A stretch of 64,000 nt of DNA from Zygnema cylindricum (lineage: Eukaryota > Streptophyta > Zygnematophyceae > Zygnematales > Zygnemataceae), in NCBI GenBank assembly GCA_037447655.1, contig JBBHKE010003584.1, positions 1 through 64,000 on the forward strand, read 5' to 3'. Within the stretch, counting starts at the first letter, position 1, and each line of letters begins with the position of its first letter. Under the pieces are notes generated by a model. It was not told where the DNA came from. It worked only from the letters and a program-made list of their open reading frames with translations, and did not search any database. Of the stretch, positions 22,210 to 33,500 are shown in pieces. Both the position numbers and the translations under genes were made by a program.

Positions 22210-22662
22210 CCACATCAACCAAATTTTACCCGTGCACACGAGCCCGATTTACATTTTTTAGTCACCAAGTTCAACAGTCGAATTGATAATCCGATGAGTG
22301 TGCACAAAGAAAAGATGATTTAAATGGAAAAAAAATCATGAACGCTTATAGCTTTATATGGCGACCTCTATTCAAATATAATCTCTAACCTCGATTATAT
22401 CCAATGTAAACCACATTTGAATTCAAATTCAAATTATAAGGCTATAGCAATATTATTTCAAAAGTGACAAATAGGAGAGTATCTACCAATGAATGAACCC
22501 GAGACTTTCCAATGTAAGCCTTGTCATAGCCCTTGTTGTCGTTTTCCTTGAGATTCCAATAATAACCACGACTGTTCCTCCATATTAAGTTCTCACATAC
22601 TTTGCCAAATCCTATAAAGTAGTCAAGGTATCTGAAATTTTAAAAAATCCTCTAGACCAATC
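22210..22662. other. AT-rich spacer, no gene seen
   Basis: No recognisable coding or structural element. Confidence 0.5.
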
Positions 22663-22952
22663 TCATTTTTTCAATTTTCTGGTGTCTCTACAGATAGTGC
22701 CAAGAACACCATCCATAATTAGTGTGCCTCTTGTGGCTTGAGCCATTTGAGAAGCTGTAAGGAGGGATCCATAAGATGGATTATTCGATACAGAAAGATT
22801 ATTTGATACCGGTTGAACAATTAGGAGATTAGGAAAACTATTAGGTGTTTGAATTGTTGTTCTACAACCACCGGTGCAGGTGGAGGAGCAGCAGTAGTTG
22901 TAGAAGTAGACATGATACACTCTCAGAAGCTATAAAGAATCCTACCAAAGGA
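22663..22952 (-). pseudogene. Second copia leader and gag start beyond the 3' LTR
   Basis: 22854-22952 repeats the leader and gag start found at 27640-27737: TTTGGTAGGATTC, GCTTCTGAGAGTGTATC, then ATG at 22913 and MSTSTTTAAPPPAPVVVEQ. Downstream of this the frame departs from the other copy and stops at 22663. It shows that another copia unit continued to the left, sharing the LTR at 22953-23663. Confidence 0.75.
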
Positions 22953-23663
22953 GTGCTCACCAACTCTTATACGAGCATCCAAACCTAACAAAACTCTATC
23001 AGAATATAGAGTAGCATAAACATTGATAACTCCTAAAGTTTCAGCACAATTGACCCGACAACTCTCAAGATATAATACTCAGAAGTTTCCCAAAAACTGT
23101 TTGCAGTTTTACTACTTGGAAGACTGGATACATAATGTGTTCTAAGTCCTAAGTCTTATACTTGTGTTGAACTGGTAACACCGGTGTACTTGAGAGGTAC
23201 ATCCAACCACCAAGCTACCACTAATCTGTCAAGCTACCACTGAGCTATCACTAAGCTACCACTAAGCTATCACTAAGCTACCACTGAGTTACCCACTAAG
23301 TAACCACTGAGTTCCCCACTAAGTTGACTAGAATCGTATCTATCGCAGTTGCTCTATCCTGTATAGAATCACATTAAGAATATCAGACGCTGCGTTGTTC
23401 GTACGGACCATATCAAATAAAATCGTGGTTGCGTTGTCTTGTCTGTGTTGCAGCTTCGCTGCTACGCTGCTCTGCTATATAGCAGCTGCTCAGCTGTATA
23501 GCAGCTGCTCTGCTGTATAGCAGCTGCGCTGCTCTGTCTACTCTGCTGCTGTGCTGCTCTGTTGTATAGCACCTGCGCTACTCTGTCTGTATAGCAGCTA
23601 CCCTGCTTTGTGTGTAAAGCAGCTGCACTGCTCTGAGACTAAAAGCTTTCCAAAAAGACAACA
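22953..23663 (-). repeat. Copia 3' LTR (left copy)
   Basis: Direct repeat of 27738-28417. On the minus strand it starts TGTTGTC just after a polypurine tract (AGGGGAG, 23664-23670). It contains an array of CTAAGCTACCACTGAG-type units (23200-23310) and a CTGC/GCAGCTGC-rich array (23460-23600). About ten bases at its minus-strand 3' end (AAGAACA in the other LTR) are missing. Confidence 0.82.
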
Positions 23664-24396
23664 CTCCCCTAAAGCTTTAGACTCAGTATCCCCGCGTAGC
23701 TGCGGTGATAAACTAGCGCAGCATCATAGCATAGCAATGTAACATTTAGCAAGTCACCCAGTCCCACTACATCACAATGGTGGATTTATCGCAGAGTGGC
23801 AGTATAGCAGTGCAGCAATTCAACTATTCACTTAATCCCACTGCGTCCCTACAATACTTCGGCTTAGGAGCAGGAAGGGCTTTAGTGAGCATATCAGCAA
23901 TCATTTTTGCATCTGGAAAATAACATAATTTAAGCATTCTAGAGAACACTTTTTCTTTTACAAAGTGTAATCGTACATCCTTGTGCTTGCTTTTGAAGTG
24001 ATGAATCGGGTTAGAAGCAATGGCAATGGCAGCCTGGTTATCACACCAGATCACCTGTGGACCAACTTGCATGTATCATAGTTCTTGTAATATGAATTTT
24101 ACCCATAAGAGTTCTTTGAGGGACGAGCTTGCTGCCATATATTCTGACTCCGTTGTCCACTGTGCTGTAACCTTTTGAAGTTTGCTGCTCCAGCAGCAAG
24201 TACCGTTCCCAATTTGTAGAACGAATCCCGTGGTGGATTTCCGACTTGGCATGTCGCCATAGCTTGCATCACTCCATGTTTGCAGCTTGACTTCTCCTCC
24301 GCCTAGAGTGAGTTTGAGATCTTTAGTTCCTGCCAAATATCTTAAGACTCTCCTTGCTGCATCAAGATCAGATTTTCTCGGAGTTTCTAGACTCCT
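23664..24396 (-). pseudogene. Copia RNase H and pol C-terminus
   Basis: The minus-strand frames 24336-24076 and 24072-23824 give LKLTLGGGEVKLQTWSDAS, then YGDMPSRKSTTGFVLQ. The next blocks are CCWSSKLQKVTAQWTTESEY, MAASSSLKELLWVK, VIWCDNQAAIAIASNP, HFKSKHKDVRLHFVKEK and ADMLTKALP. These are the successive conserved blocks of copia RNase H (SDAD, STTGY, WxSKxQ, STxSEYxA, DNxxAIxLxxNP, HxRTKHIDVRxHFVRE, ADxLTK). One stop (at 24073-24075) interrupts the frame. The LTR polypurine tract follows after about 150 bp. Confidence 0.88.
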
Positions 24397-24965
24397 TCAC
24401 AGTACCCCGACTGCTGCAGCAATGTCAGAACGGGTACAGTTCATGAAATATATTAAGCTTCCCACTATCTGTCTATAAGGTATTATTGTCATAGGATCAT
24501 TCTCCCTTGACTCTAAATACTCGCTAACAATGACACCTGGTTCTGTCTCTTCTCCCTCTAACTTCTGCCGAATCTCCATTGGAGTTAAACATCCTTTTCC
24601 CCAACGCATTCCGTACTCATCTAACATGTTTCCAATGGCCTCTTTTTGAGTCAGTTTTATTATTTTCTTATTTCTGTCCCTCTCTACCTGGATACCCAAA
24701 ATATATTTTGCCTCACCGAGGTCTTTTATCTCGAACCGTGAGTTTAGAGCAGTTTTGATTTTGTTAATTTCAGCCATTGATTTGCTAATTAATAGCAAAT
24801 CATCTACATATACTGCTATATATACTATCCCATTGTCACCCTTTAGAACATAGACAGAGTGATCAAAACTTATCCTCAATTCCTTCCTTTTGATTATACC
24901 CCTTTGCCAGAAGTCTGGCCTTATAACGTTCAATGGTGTTATCGGGATTTCACTTCACCTTGAAT
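24397..24965 (-). pseudogene. Copia reverse transcriptase with internal deletion
   Basis: The frame 24933-24397 has SFDHSVYVLKGDN, VYIAVYVDDLLLISKS with the catalytic YVDD box, FEIKDLGEAKYILGIQVERD and PYRQIVGSLIYFMNCTRSDI. Upstream, about 24950-24900 in another frame reads KARLLAKGYNQKEGI, the RT N-terminus. The roughly 110 residues that normally separate KGYxQxEGIDY from the DxxVY block (the FAPV, DVKTAFLNG and YGLKQAPR motifs) are missing. The RT therefore carries an internal deletion in addition to stops. The element cannot be autonomous. Confidence 0.85.
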
Positions 24966-25413
24966 ACCCATTTGCTGCCGATCGCTTTTCGGTCTAGAGG
25001 AAGGTCCACATGCTCCCATGTTTGAGCCTCCATGATGGACTTCATTTCGTCGTTTGCTGCCTCGATCCAGTGATTCCGTTCTGGTGATGAGAAGGCCTCC
25101 TGAATGGTCAAAGGCTCCCCTGAGGCTACCGAGTAGGCAAAGTGAGAGCTTGCTTGCAGGCGGCTGCTTGATCTTTTCCCCCCCGGAAATTCTGAGGCTG
25201 AGATCGTCGGATGCCGTGCGTTGCGCTGATTGCGCTGGTTGCGATTTGTGTGTACTGACCGCTGTTGGTCCGTCTGGATCCGAATTTGTTGAGGAACTTG
25301 AAGAGAGTCGGACTCCGGATTCACCACCGGAGTTTGTGGAATTTGCGGGACAATATCCTGCATGCAATCTAAAATGACATATTCCTATACCTTTTGTTGC
25401 TTTTGTTGCTCTG
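24966..25413 (-). pseudogene. Copia integrase-RT linker and RT start
   Basis: The minus frame 25363-24950 contains a polar linker, then EAFSSPERNHWIEAANDEMK, SIMEAQTWEHVDLPLDRKAI and GSKWVFKVK. This is the conserved copia entry to RT (WxxAMxxEMxSLxxNxTWxLVxLPxxxKxIGxKWVFKxK). It ends at a stop, after which the RT continues in another frame. Confidence 0.85.
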
Positions 25414-25417
25414 TCAT

Positions 25418-26602
25418 TTAAAAAAAATCTATGGAGTGTAGTTCATCTTTAACAATGATGTTCCTTGTTACAACTATTTTCTGCCTCTCAAACACAAAGA
25501 CTCTATAAACTTTTGAGTGATCATCATATCCTAACAAAATAACCGCTAATCCCTTCGGTTTCATTTTCCATCTATCTTGAGAAGTATCCAATATAAAGCA
25601 TTGACTACCAAAGACCTTGAAATTGCTAACATCTGGTTTGTTTCCTGTCCAAATCTCGTAAGGAGTAGTTCCTACCGATCTTGATCCTATCCTATTCTTA
25701 ATATATACTGCACAATTTAGAGCCTCAACCCAGAATTTCGAATCCACATTTTTATCTGCGAGCATCGACAAAGAGCTCTCCGTGAGAGTTTTATTCAGTC
25801 TTTTCGACACCCCATTTTGTTTCAGTGAATATGGAACAGTCAATAGATGACTTATTCCCTCCTCTAGTAAAAAGGCTTCAAATTCCTTTGATGTATATTC
25901 ACCACCATTGTCCGATCTGAGCTGCAAAATAGGTCAATTATGAAGCTTTTCAGCCCATGCTTTATAGTGTTTGAAGTGACCAAACACTTCACTCTTCTCC
26001 TTCATGAAGTAAACTTTTGTAAACTTGGAGAAATCACCTGTGAAGGTGACCATATATTTCATCCCCGCGGCAGATGGAACCTTCGCCGGACTAAAGACAT
26101 CCGAATGAATTTGTTGTAAGAGTTTCTGTGACCGATGCTCAGACTCTTTAGGAAATGGCAATATGTGGATTTTGCCTAAAGCGCAACCATCACAAGTTTT
26201 GACCGGCTTACTTGTGATTGATATACCCTCTATTTTTGCAGCAAGGACCATTTTCCTCAAACTATCATAGTTTACATGGCCTAATCTTTTATGCCACAAC
26301 TCATCTGAGTGCAAAACACCGAAGTACAAAACATCATTCTCCTTGGTATTAGCCATATCCATGCGATACATCTTGCTACTATCTCTAGTACCTGTAACCG
26401 CAACCTTGCCATTTTTGCTAACAAACTGCCGACCATTTTTCAAATTAACCTCAAAGCCTTTACTCTCTACCAACGACGTAGAAAACAGATTTATCTTAAA
26501 GTCAGGCACAAATAAGGTATTGTGAAGAGTCCTTTCAATTGCTTTTCCTTCTACGTCAACGAGTAAGGACACATCACCCACAGCACGAGTCTGAACACTC
26601 AT
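25418..26602 (-). pseudogene. Copia GAG-pre-integrase and integrase core
   Basis: 26602-25934 has NTLFVPDFKINLFSTS, then LWHKRLGHVNYDSLRKMV and TCDGCALGKIHILPFP, giving the HxH and CxxC zinc region. LLQQIHSDVFSPAKVPSAAG begins the integrase core (first catalytic Asp in HSD). After one stop, 25927-25418 continues with QLRSDNGGEYTSKEFE (second Asp) and the GISHLLTVPYSLKQNGVSKR block. WVEALNCAVYIKNR, TPYEIWTGNKP and the KVFGSQCF block follow. The third catalytic residue (normally QQNGVVERKN) reads QNGVSKRLN, so the Glu is replaced by Lys, consistent with decay. Confidence 0.9.
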
Positions 26603-26990
26603 TCCACAAGCATAATAATTATTTTTCTCCGGCGTTGTTTTCAGATTTTGGAATATGGCCTTGTTCTAGCACATGTGGGCTGACGCTCCTGTATCCATTA
26701 TCCATCCAAGGTCCTTCGCGCCCTCCATTGCAGCCGCCATAGCGAATAGATCCGTATCATCCTCCGTAGAAACCGTCAAAGTCTCTTCTTCGAGAGACGA
26801 AGAAGCCGAAAATAGTGCATTTCCACGAGGTGTAGGCCCCATGAAGCCTTTGTAAAATGGGCTTTGTTGCCATCCCGGCCTGTATAAACCTGTATTGTTA
26901 GATTTTTTAAGCTTAGGACAGAATTTGTATCCATGACCTCTCTCACTACAATAAAAGCATGCATTGTTTGATTGTCTATTTCAACCTTGA
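26603..26990 (-). pseudogene. Copia gag zinc knuckle and protease
   Basis: Across frames: NNACFYCSERGHGYKFCPK, a CX2CX4HX4C zinc knuckle, at about 26970-26915. Then follows a polar region and GWIMDTGASAHMC, the aspartic protease active site (DTGA), at about 26705-26667. Order and spacing are those of copia Gag-Pol. Confidence 0.85.
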
Positions 26991-27019
26991 TTAAACTGTC
27001 TGAACTGATTAAACTTATT

Positions 27020-27697
27020 ATTTTACTGATTAAACTGTCCTTTTCTCTCAAAGTCTAAATTAAAAGCCTCTACTTGCTCAACATTGAGAATATTAGACGT
27101 AGCTTCCTCTTCTAGTAAAATATTGATGGCTAACTGTAAAGTCCAGCTAGCTTTATCTTTTTGTTTGAGCATGTCAGATGCTCCTTTCATACTACGAGGG
27201 AGACCCCTCATGAGCAATGCTGCCTGTTTAAAAGGAGGAAACACCTCACCAGCACAAGCATGTGCATCTACAAGGATACGAAATTTGTTAGAATATTCAA
27301 CCATTGTACCGCCAATGTACTTATTGTCCCAAATTTTTCCAGCCAATAGAAGCTCTTCCTAGGCATTGGCCTTTTCATAATCACATTTAAGTGATTTCTA
27401 AATTTCAATTGCTATTTTCATTTTTATCCTAGACATAGCTAAGTCCTCAGATATACAAAATTTCAGAATAGAACGAGTTTGCGTATTTTTCTTAGACCAT
27501 GACGGATCAGATTTATCCAGTAAACCATCCAAGATATCTAAAAGATTGACATTTTCAAAATGTGTCTCCACCATATCCGCCCACTAAACATACTTATCCC
27601 CAAAAAAGATAGGAATTCTTGATGACAGGCCCATAACGTGTTGTTCTACAACCATCGGTGCAGGTGGAGGAGCAGCAGTAGTAGTAGAAGTAGACAT
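27020..27697 (-). pseudogene. Copia gag
   Basis: ATG at 27697 starts MSTSTTTAAPPPAPMVVEQ. The frame continues with stops to IPIFFGDKYV, WADMVETHFENVN, then KIWDNKYIGGTMVEYSNKFR, LVDAHACAGEV, LLMRGLPRSMKG and a coiled C-terminal part with LLEEEATSNILN. The arrangement (WxxWxxxMxxxL at the start, LxSLPxxY-type LMRGLP in the middle) is that of copia UBN2-type gag proteins. At least three in-frame stops. Confidence 0.8.
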
Positions 27698-27737
27698 GAT
27701 ACACTCTCAGAAGCTATCAAGAATCCTACCAAAAAGC

Positions 27738-28417
27738 TGTTCTTAAGTGCTCACCAACTCTTATACGAGCATCCAAACCTCACAAAACTCTATAAGAATA
27801 TAGAGTAGCATAAACAAAAATAACTCCCAAAGTTTCAGCACAATTGACCCGCCAACACTCAAGATATAATACTCAGAAGTTTCCCAAAAACTGTCTACAG
27901 TTTTACTACTTGGAAGTCTGGATACATAATATGTTATGAGTCCTAAGTCTTATACTTGTGTTGAACTAGCAACACCGGTGTACTCGAGAGGTACATCAAA
28001 CCACCAAGCTACCACTAATCTGTCAAGCTACCACTGAGCTATCACTAAGCTACCACTGAGCTATCACTAAGCTACCACTGAGTTACCCACTAAGTTACCA
28101 CTGAGTTCCCCACTAAGTTGACTAGAATCGTATCTATCGCAGTTGCTCTATCCTGTACAGAATCACATTAAGAATATCAGAAGCTGCGTTGTCCGTACGG
28201 ACCATATCAAATATAATCGTGGTTGCGTTGTTCTGTCTGTGTTGCAGCTTCGCTGTTGCGCTGCTCTGCTGCTGCGTTGCTCTGCTGCTGCGTTGCTCTG
28301 CTGCTGCGTTGCTCTGATGTATAGCAGCTGCGCTGCTCTGTCTACTCTGCTGCTGTGCTGCTCTGTTGTATAGCAGCTGCGCTGCTCTGTCTGTATAGCA
28401 GCAGCTGCTAGACAACA
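27738..28417 (-). repeat. Copia 5' LTR (right copy)
   Basis: Direct repeat of 22953-23663. In plus notation it runs TGTTCTTAAG...GACAACA (TG...CA). Just outside its 3' end on the minus strand is TTTTTGGTAGGATTCTTG. This begins near TGG like a tRNA primer-binding site; I cannot assign the tRNA. It contains arrays of CTACCACTGAGCTATCACTA (28003-28085) and GCTCTGCTGCTGCGTT (28255-28320). Confidence 0.82.
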
Positions 28418-28848
28418 TGAATTTCTGGTTTGGAGTTGAGAAAAAACATAACAAGAAGTTGTGAGCTACCTCCAACTTGAAAAAAAAAATAACTCCAAAA
28501 AATTGTTCGCCTTCATTCTTGGACTAAATAAATTTCAAAGCGAAAGAGTAGATTCAAGCAAAATATAGTTAGCAATAATTATTCCAATTAAATAATATCT
28601 TTCTTTCATTTCATTATGATTTATTCATTTTTTTCAAAAAGTTTAAAATCAACACAGAGCCAGCACTAAGAGTACCAGGATTTCCCACTGTTTTTGATAA
28701 TAAAAATGAAAAATTAAGGGATAAAATTAGTCTTATAACCTGAATAGCATCCATGATAATAGTCGACGTAACCAATTCCAAAAAAAAAGTTGCCACGATG
28801 ATTGTTTCACTACAGAGTGACCTTCTAGTTTGTGTCTCCTACAATTAA
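28418..28848. other. AT-rich spacer between two LTR elements
   Basis: No gene or repeat recognised. Confidence 0.5.
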
Positions 28849-29508
28849 TGTTGATTTTAGGCGATCTCGGACGATTTTATTTACGGATATCGGAGCGCTA
28901 ACATTATGAACAGATATCGGATCGCCGATATTGTACGGACGGCAAGATCGAATCATACGGAATCAAGTGACGATTCCATGACAGATATTTTTCGGCGGAA
29001 ATTCTGACACATATTTGGGAGCGGCCACCGACGGCTGACACAATCTATTTTGGCGTGTAGCGATTGGACCATATCTTGCACACATTTCACATGAAGATTG
29101 GAGTGCTCATGTACAAATAGCAAGCATTCCACAGGAATAGATTATCTCTCTCAAACATCACAAAATAGCAATTTGTTCAGACAATGTTGTTTAGCATTTT
29201 TTCACAGAGACAAATTGTACAAAGAGATCACCAGAGATCATCACAGATCATAGATCAGAGATTAGACATTAAGATTTTAGGAGGAGAAATCCAACTTTAT
29301 TAGATAGAGAAATGTCCAAAGTGACAATTGTAATTCCTACTTTTATAATCCTATTCAAAGCTGATTCAACCTGCCTCATCTCCTATTTACATCTATATTT
29401 CTACTCCCATCTCTAAACCCTTTGAGGCACATAATGGTACCCCTTCCAGTGTACGATTTCGGTTTATCTACTTTAGCCCTCGGCTAGAGGCTAAGGTGAG
29501 CACCTAAA
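28849..29508 (+). repeat. 5' LTR of the gag-only element
   Basis: 660 bp, TG start. Shared landmarks with the 3' copy: CGCCGATATTGTACGGACGG, ATTTGGGAGCGGCCACCGAC, TTAGCCCTCGG and CTAAGGTGAGCACCTAAA. Internal sequence after it reads ATAGGTTATGGGCCCACTT; TGGGCCC could be the primer-binding site start, tRNA not assigned. Confidence 0.85.
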
Positions 29509-29719
29509 TCGAATAGGTTATGGGCCCACTTCGAGTGGTGCCCTGTGTGTCTTCAGAGTCCCTAGAGTAGAGGAGTTGATTGCAGGCGAATTCGAGTAGT
29601 GAGTTCAAGGCGACGTTACCTCCGATTCTTGTAGAGGCTGCAAAGGTAGCAAACAGAGAGAGATCAGAGATCAGATCAGTCTCACCGGAATCCAAATTCA
29701 AGAAAGAGACAAGACATCC

Positions 29720-30506
29720 TGGCAAAGGAGATGATGAAGCATCATGTCAAAGATATGGCATGGTCAAAGGGGATAGACGAGACAGCATGGAAAGCAAGAA
29801 AGAGCTCACAAGGTGTAAAAGACGACCACTACTCAGTCAAAAGCACAGAGGAGCAGATCACACTTTCATGGTCTAAGAGGACCGAGCTAACCAAAACATC
29901 CTTCAAACATCCTACCAAGATGGTTCATCCGTCAAATCATACATCACTCACTATTCCAATCTATTAGACCAAGGAAAGAAAGCAGGCCTAATTTTCTCAG
30001 TGGCCACGCATATTTGTTGGTTGATTCTCTCACTACCACAACAGTTCACAAATGTCCTCACCTGGTTGGAGGAGCAAAACTCGGAACAGTGGGAGTGGAA
30101 CGAAGTGGTGGAAGTGCTGCTAGAAATCGAAGTTAGCACAACAAACGTGTCTGAAGTCGACACACACTGTGATGGCTCCCACAGTTCACCTGCAAGTGGA
30201 ACAAAAGGAGAAGACAGGGTGAGTCAGTCACATTCAAGTTACAATGACAGGAATAAGGAGAATCTCACCAAATACAAGGAGTCTAACCTCATGCAGGTAC
30301 ACAACAGCCTGCACATAGAGAGTGGAGACAGCCAAGGAGACAAGCAAGTTGACAAAGGCAGATCCAGACCTCTAAAGAAATTTGCAGCAAAGGGAGGCTT
30401 TGCAACCCAAGCACAATCAGAAAAATATCGACAGATCTGGGTGCAAAAATTCGCCAACAGGTTGCAAAGCAAGAGGAGAACGTCCACGGCAACAAGGCCA
30501 CAATGA
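29720..30506 (+). CDS. Gag-like protein of the LTR element (one frameshift)
   Basis: 29731-29967 reads MMKHHVKDMAWSKGIDETAW and continues in that frame to about 29930. After a one-base frame change the next frame gives HYSNLLDQGKKAGLIFSVAT, then HICWLILSLPQQFTNVLTWL and WNEVVEVLLEIE to the TGA at 30504-30506. The pattern (a YSxLLDxG helix, an ILxSLPxxFTNxLTWL motif, then a paired acidic helix with LLEIE) is that of retrotransposon gag capsid domains. The C-terminal half (from about residue 60 of the 30000-30506 frame) is polar with no zinc knuckle. The stop overlaps the next ATG as ATGA. Capsid function is inferred from family resemblance only. Confidence 0.65.
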
Positions 30507-33500
30507 CGGACAGCTCCAATCGAGCCAAACGGGTGTTGTTCACAGATCTGCAAGAAAGTGGCAGAAAAGTCAAGACCGAAGAGAAACTGATGGACAATGA
30601 TGCTAGGCATTTCAAAGAAAAACTGAAACGGCAAGCACTCAACTATCGAACATGGAGCAAGAAAACAGACTTTATGCTCAGATCTAACAAACTGCAGGTA
30701 TTTCAAAACACTGCGGGAGATCAAAAAAGTGGGAGGGACATGGAAAAAGGAGAGAGACGGAAACACTCACATGGGGTTAGCCAAGCGATCAACAACGTGC
30801 AGATCCGCCGATCCCAAGTATCACAACCTGATCCAACTTCTCAAATTCCACCTCCACATTCAGATTCTGGCAAGGAATCAAGCCTCACGAGCTGATCAGA
30901 ATTCCATTACATGTCACGAAGAAAACCGAGCCAAATTAGAGAAGAGTCTAACAAGGGAATAGGATATTTCGAGATGGAAACAGGACAGATCTCAGTCAAA
31001 GGCAAGGAGCAAAGTAGCAAGACTTCATACAGACATGTCAAGGAAAAAGTAAAAAAGAACAGAGTCAAATCGCTAAAGGAGAGCACAACAGGGAACCTCA
31101 CAAGAATCAGCCCGGATACTCACCAATCAGTTGGCACACAAATCCGCGAAAGCGTGGGAAGCATGCGGAAGCATGGGAAGAGTTGCAGCCATGAGGTTAC
31201 AGAAACCGGTCATGCGACTACAAGGGGCAGCATCGCCCACAACAGAAACACTAATCTGCAAAATCGAAACCGACAAGGAGGTCAGAAGCAAAATCTAGCA
31301 AGGAAGGTAAATCATGGGGGCACATGGAGGGGCAAAGAGGGAACACACGGAACCGGGGTGCAACCATCAACAAGCATGACTGATGATTCAGATGCTAACG
31401 AGCTCAAAATCCACAGCAGCAACAAGAGCAATGGAGTCGAAACCTCACCAGAGATGGAGAGGCTGTTAGGACGCTTCACGGATCGAGCACCACCTTCACC
31501 AAACAAAAGTTCCAAGTCAACATCATTAGTCACCATTATAAACCCCACAGGTGGAAAGGACCCGAGAGTCGAAGAGGACGAAGATCCTGTAAAACCATGG
31601 AAAGAAATGTTAGAAGTTACTCAAATAGAAACTAACATGCCATGGAGAGAAGCGTTAGAGTTAACTAAAACTAAAACAAGAGAATTCACATTACAGGCTG
31701 ACACCCAGAGATCTGCATCTAAGGTAGCAGCAGAAAAAGTAAAATCTGAACCTGGACATAAAACTGATCACTCAAGAAATAAGGAGTTGAGCAGGGAAAA
31801 GGAGGGGACAGATGGGAAATTACCATCGAATAACTCAAGGGAGGAGCCAACAAGCAAGCAGGATGCCAGGGCATTCGGATCCTCCGCCGATACCTCTAGC
31901 AATGAGGACATCACATGTCCTCACATCAAAGGAAAAGATGGAAAATTTGCAAACAGAAGAGGAGAAAAGGAAGAGTCAGAAATGGAGTTAGAAACTGTCA
32001 TTTCAGAAAACGGAGGACAAAAAACACTTGGAGGAAGGCAGGAAAATTTATCAATAGGGACTTTAACAAAACTCCTAAAGATGACACTAACCCTTAAATC
32101 TCTCTTAGGCATCTCTGCAGAAAAAGAATGCCAGCAGCAAAAGGACAATTTGACCGGAACTCACCAGAGCGGAGTCCAGAATCCGGCGATAGTGGGAGTA
32201 CACATCGACTCGAACTCCCAAATCGACTCCAATCCATCGAACATCGAGGCCAAATTTGCACAAGAAAGCAACATGTCAGAAATTCAGGCCAAGAGAATTC
32301 TAAGGACCTACAAGGAGGTATTGCTAACCCTAAATAGCAATACGATAGGTAATGGAAAGCTTAAAGAGGGAGAGAAAGGAGACTTACAAAAATTTGGGAG
32401 AAAGAGTAGCCTAGCCACATCTCGAACCTCAAGGATTCGGGCAACAACCGAAGTTCAGCCTGTCATGCAGCCCATGGATCAGCCCATGGATCAAAACCTG
32501 CAAAGAAAAATCACAGCGGAAGGCATGAGTGGATTAAGAGGAGTTCACAAAGAAAAACTGACATCAACGTTTGAAATTGGACCCCACAGGAAACCTCAAA
32601 TCGCAGGAGCAGCAGCAAACAGAGAATGCACGATCTCATTTTAGCAAACAAAAGGAGAAATGGAGATCAGAAGCTTCAAAGTGGAACCTCATCAAGGAGC
32701 AAGAAAGTTGCTCTTACCTCAAGAATCCGGGAGACAAGGAGGGAGAAGCCTCAGGGCTCCGCCAGCGGAAGGCCACCACATAGGATGCGCAGCAGAAGGC
32801 AAGGATGGGAGAAAGGAGAAGGAAATCCAAAACCCTAAATCCTGTAGTAAATTTATTTTTGAAGGATTAAGAGAGGAAAAGGGAGCAGACAGCTCAGAAG
32901 AAGGAAAATACCTAAGTCAGAAAAAAATTCTAAGTTATGGCAGTCTAATAGATAGAGAGATTCTAAGCTATGACACCCTGCAGAATGATAGAGAAAAAAA
33001 TTACTTAGAAGAAATTGGAGCTGGTGAACTTAAGAAAGCAGAGGGGAAACCTAAAAGTACTGAGTTGTTAGAGCGCCTCCCGCTATATGGATGCGACAAG
33101 GGCGGTGGTACAGGTACCTTTGTGAGAGAGCGACGATGGCGCGAACTGAAAGTAAGGTCGCACAATTCACGCGACGAAATCGCAGCCGCAGAATTAAACA
33201 TCGAATGATTGAAATTGGTCAAGCGACGACAAATTCATCACGCGATGCTTCGCGAAAGAAAAATACGATCGCACATTTCAAGCGACGCAATCGCGACCAC
33301 AAGTTCAAGTATCGAACGATCGAAACTTGTCGAGCGACGACAAATTCATCACGCGACGCTTCACGAACGAAAACTTGATCATGCGACAATTTGGGACATT
33401 GAAATTGGTTCGCTTCGCGACAGTGAAATCGGTTCACTTCGCGACAGTGAAATCGACGGTTGTGATTCACCGAAAATTACGCGAATCCTGGATTGTGAGA

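Noticed and set aside
23460-23640. CRISPR-like regular repeats (GCAGCTGCTCTGCTGTATA)
   Set aside because: Units are contiguous without unique spacers, lie inside a plant LTR and recur in the partner LTR.
30239-30766. Minus-strand 175-codon cysteine- and leucine-rich frame
   Set aside because: Complement of the lysine/glutamine-rich plus-strand frame. Orientation is set by LTR polypurine tract and gag.
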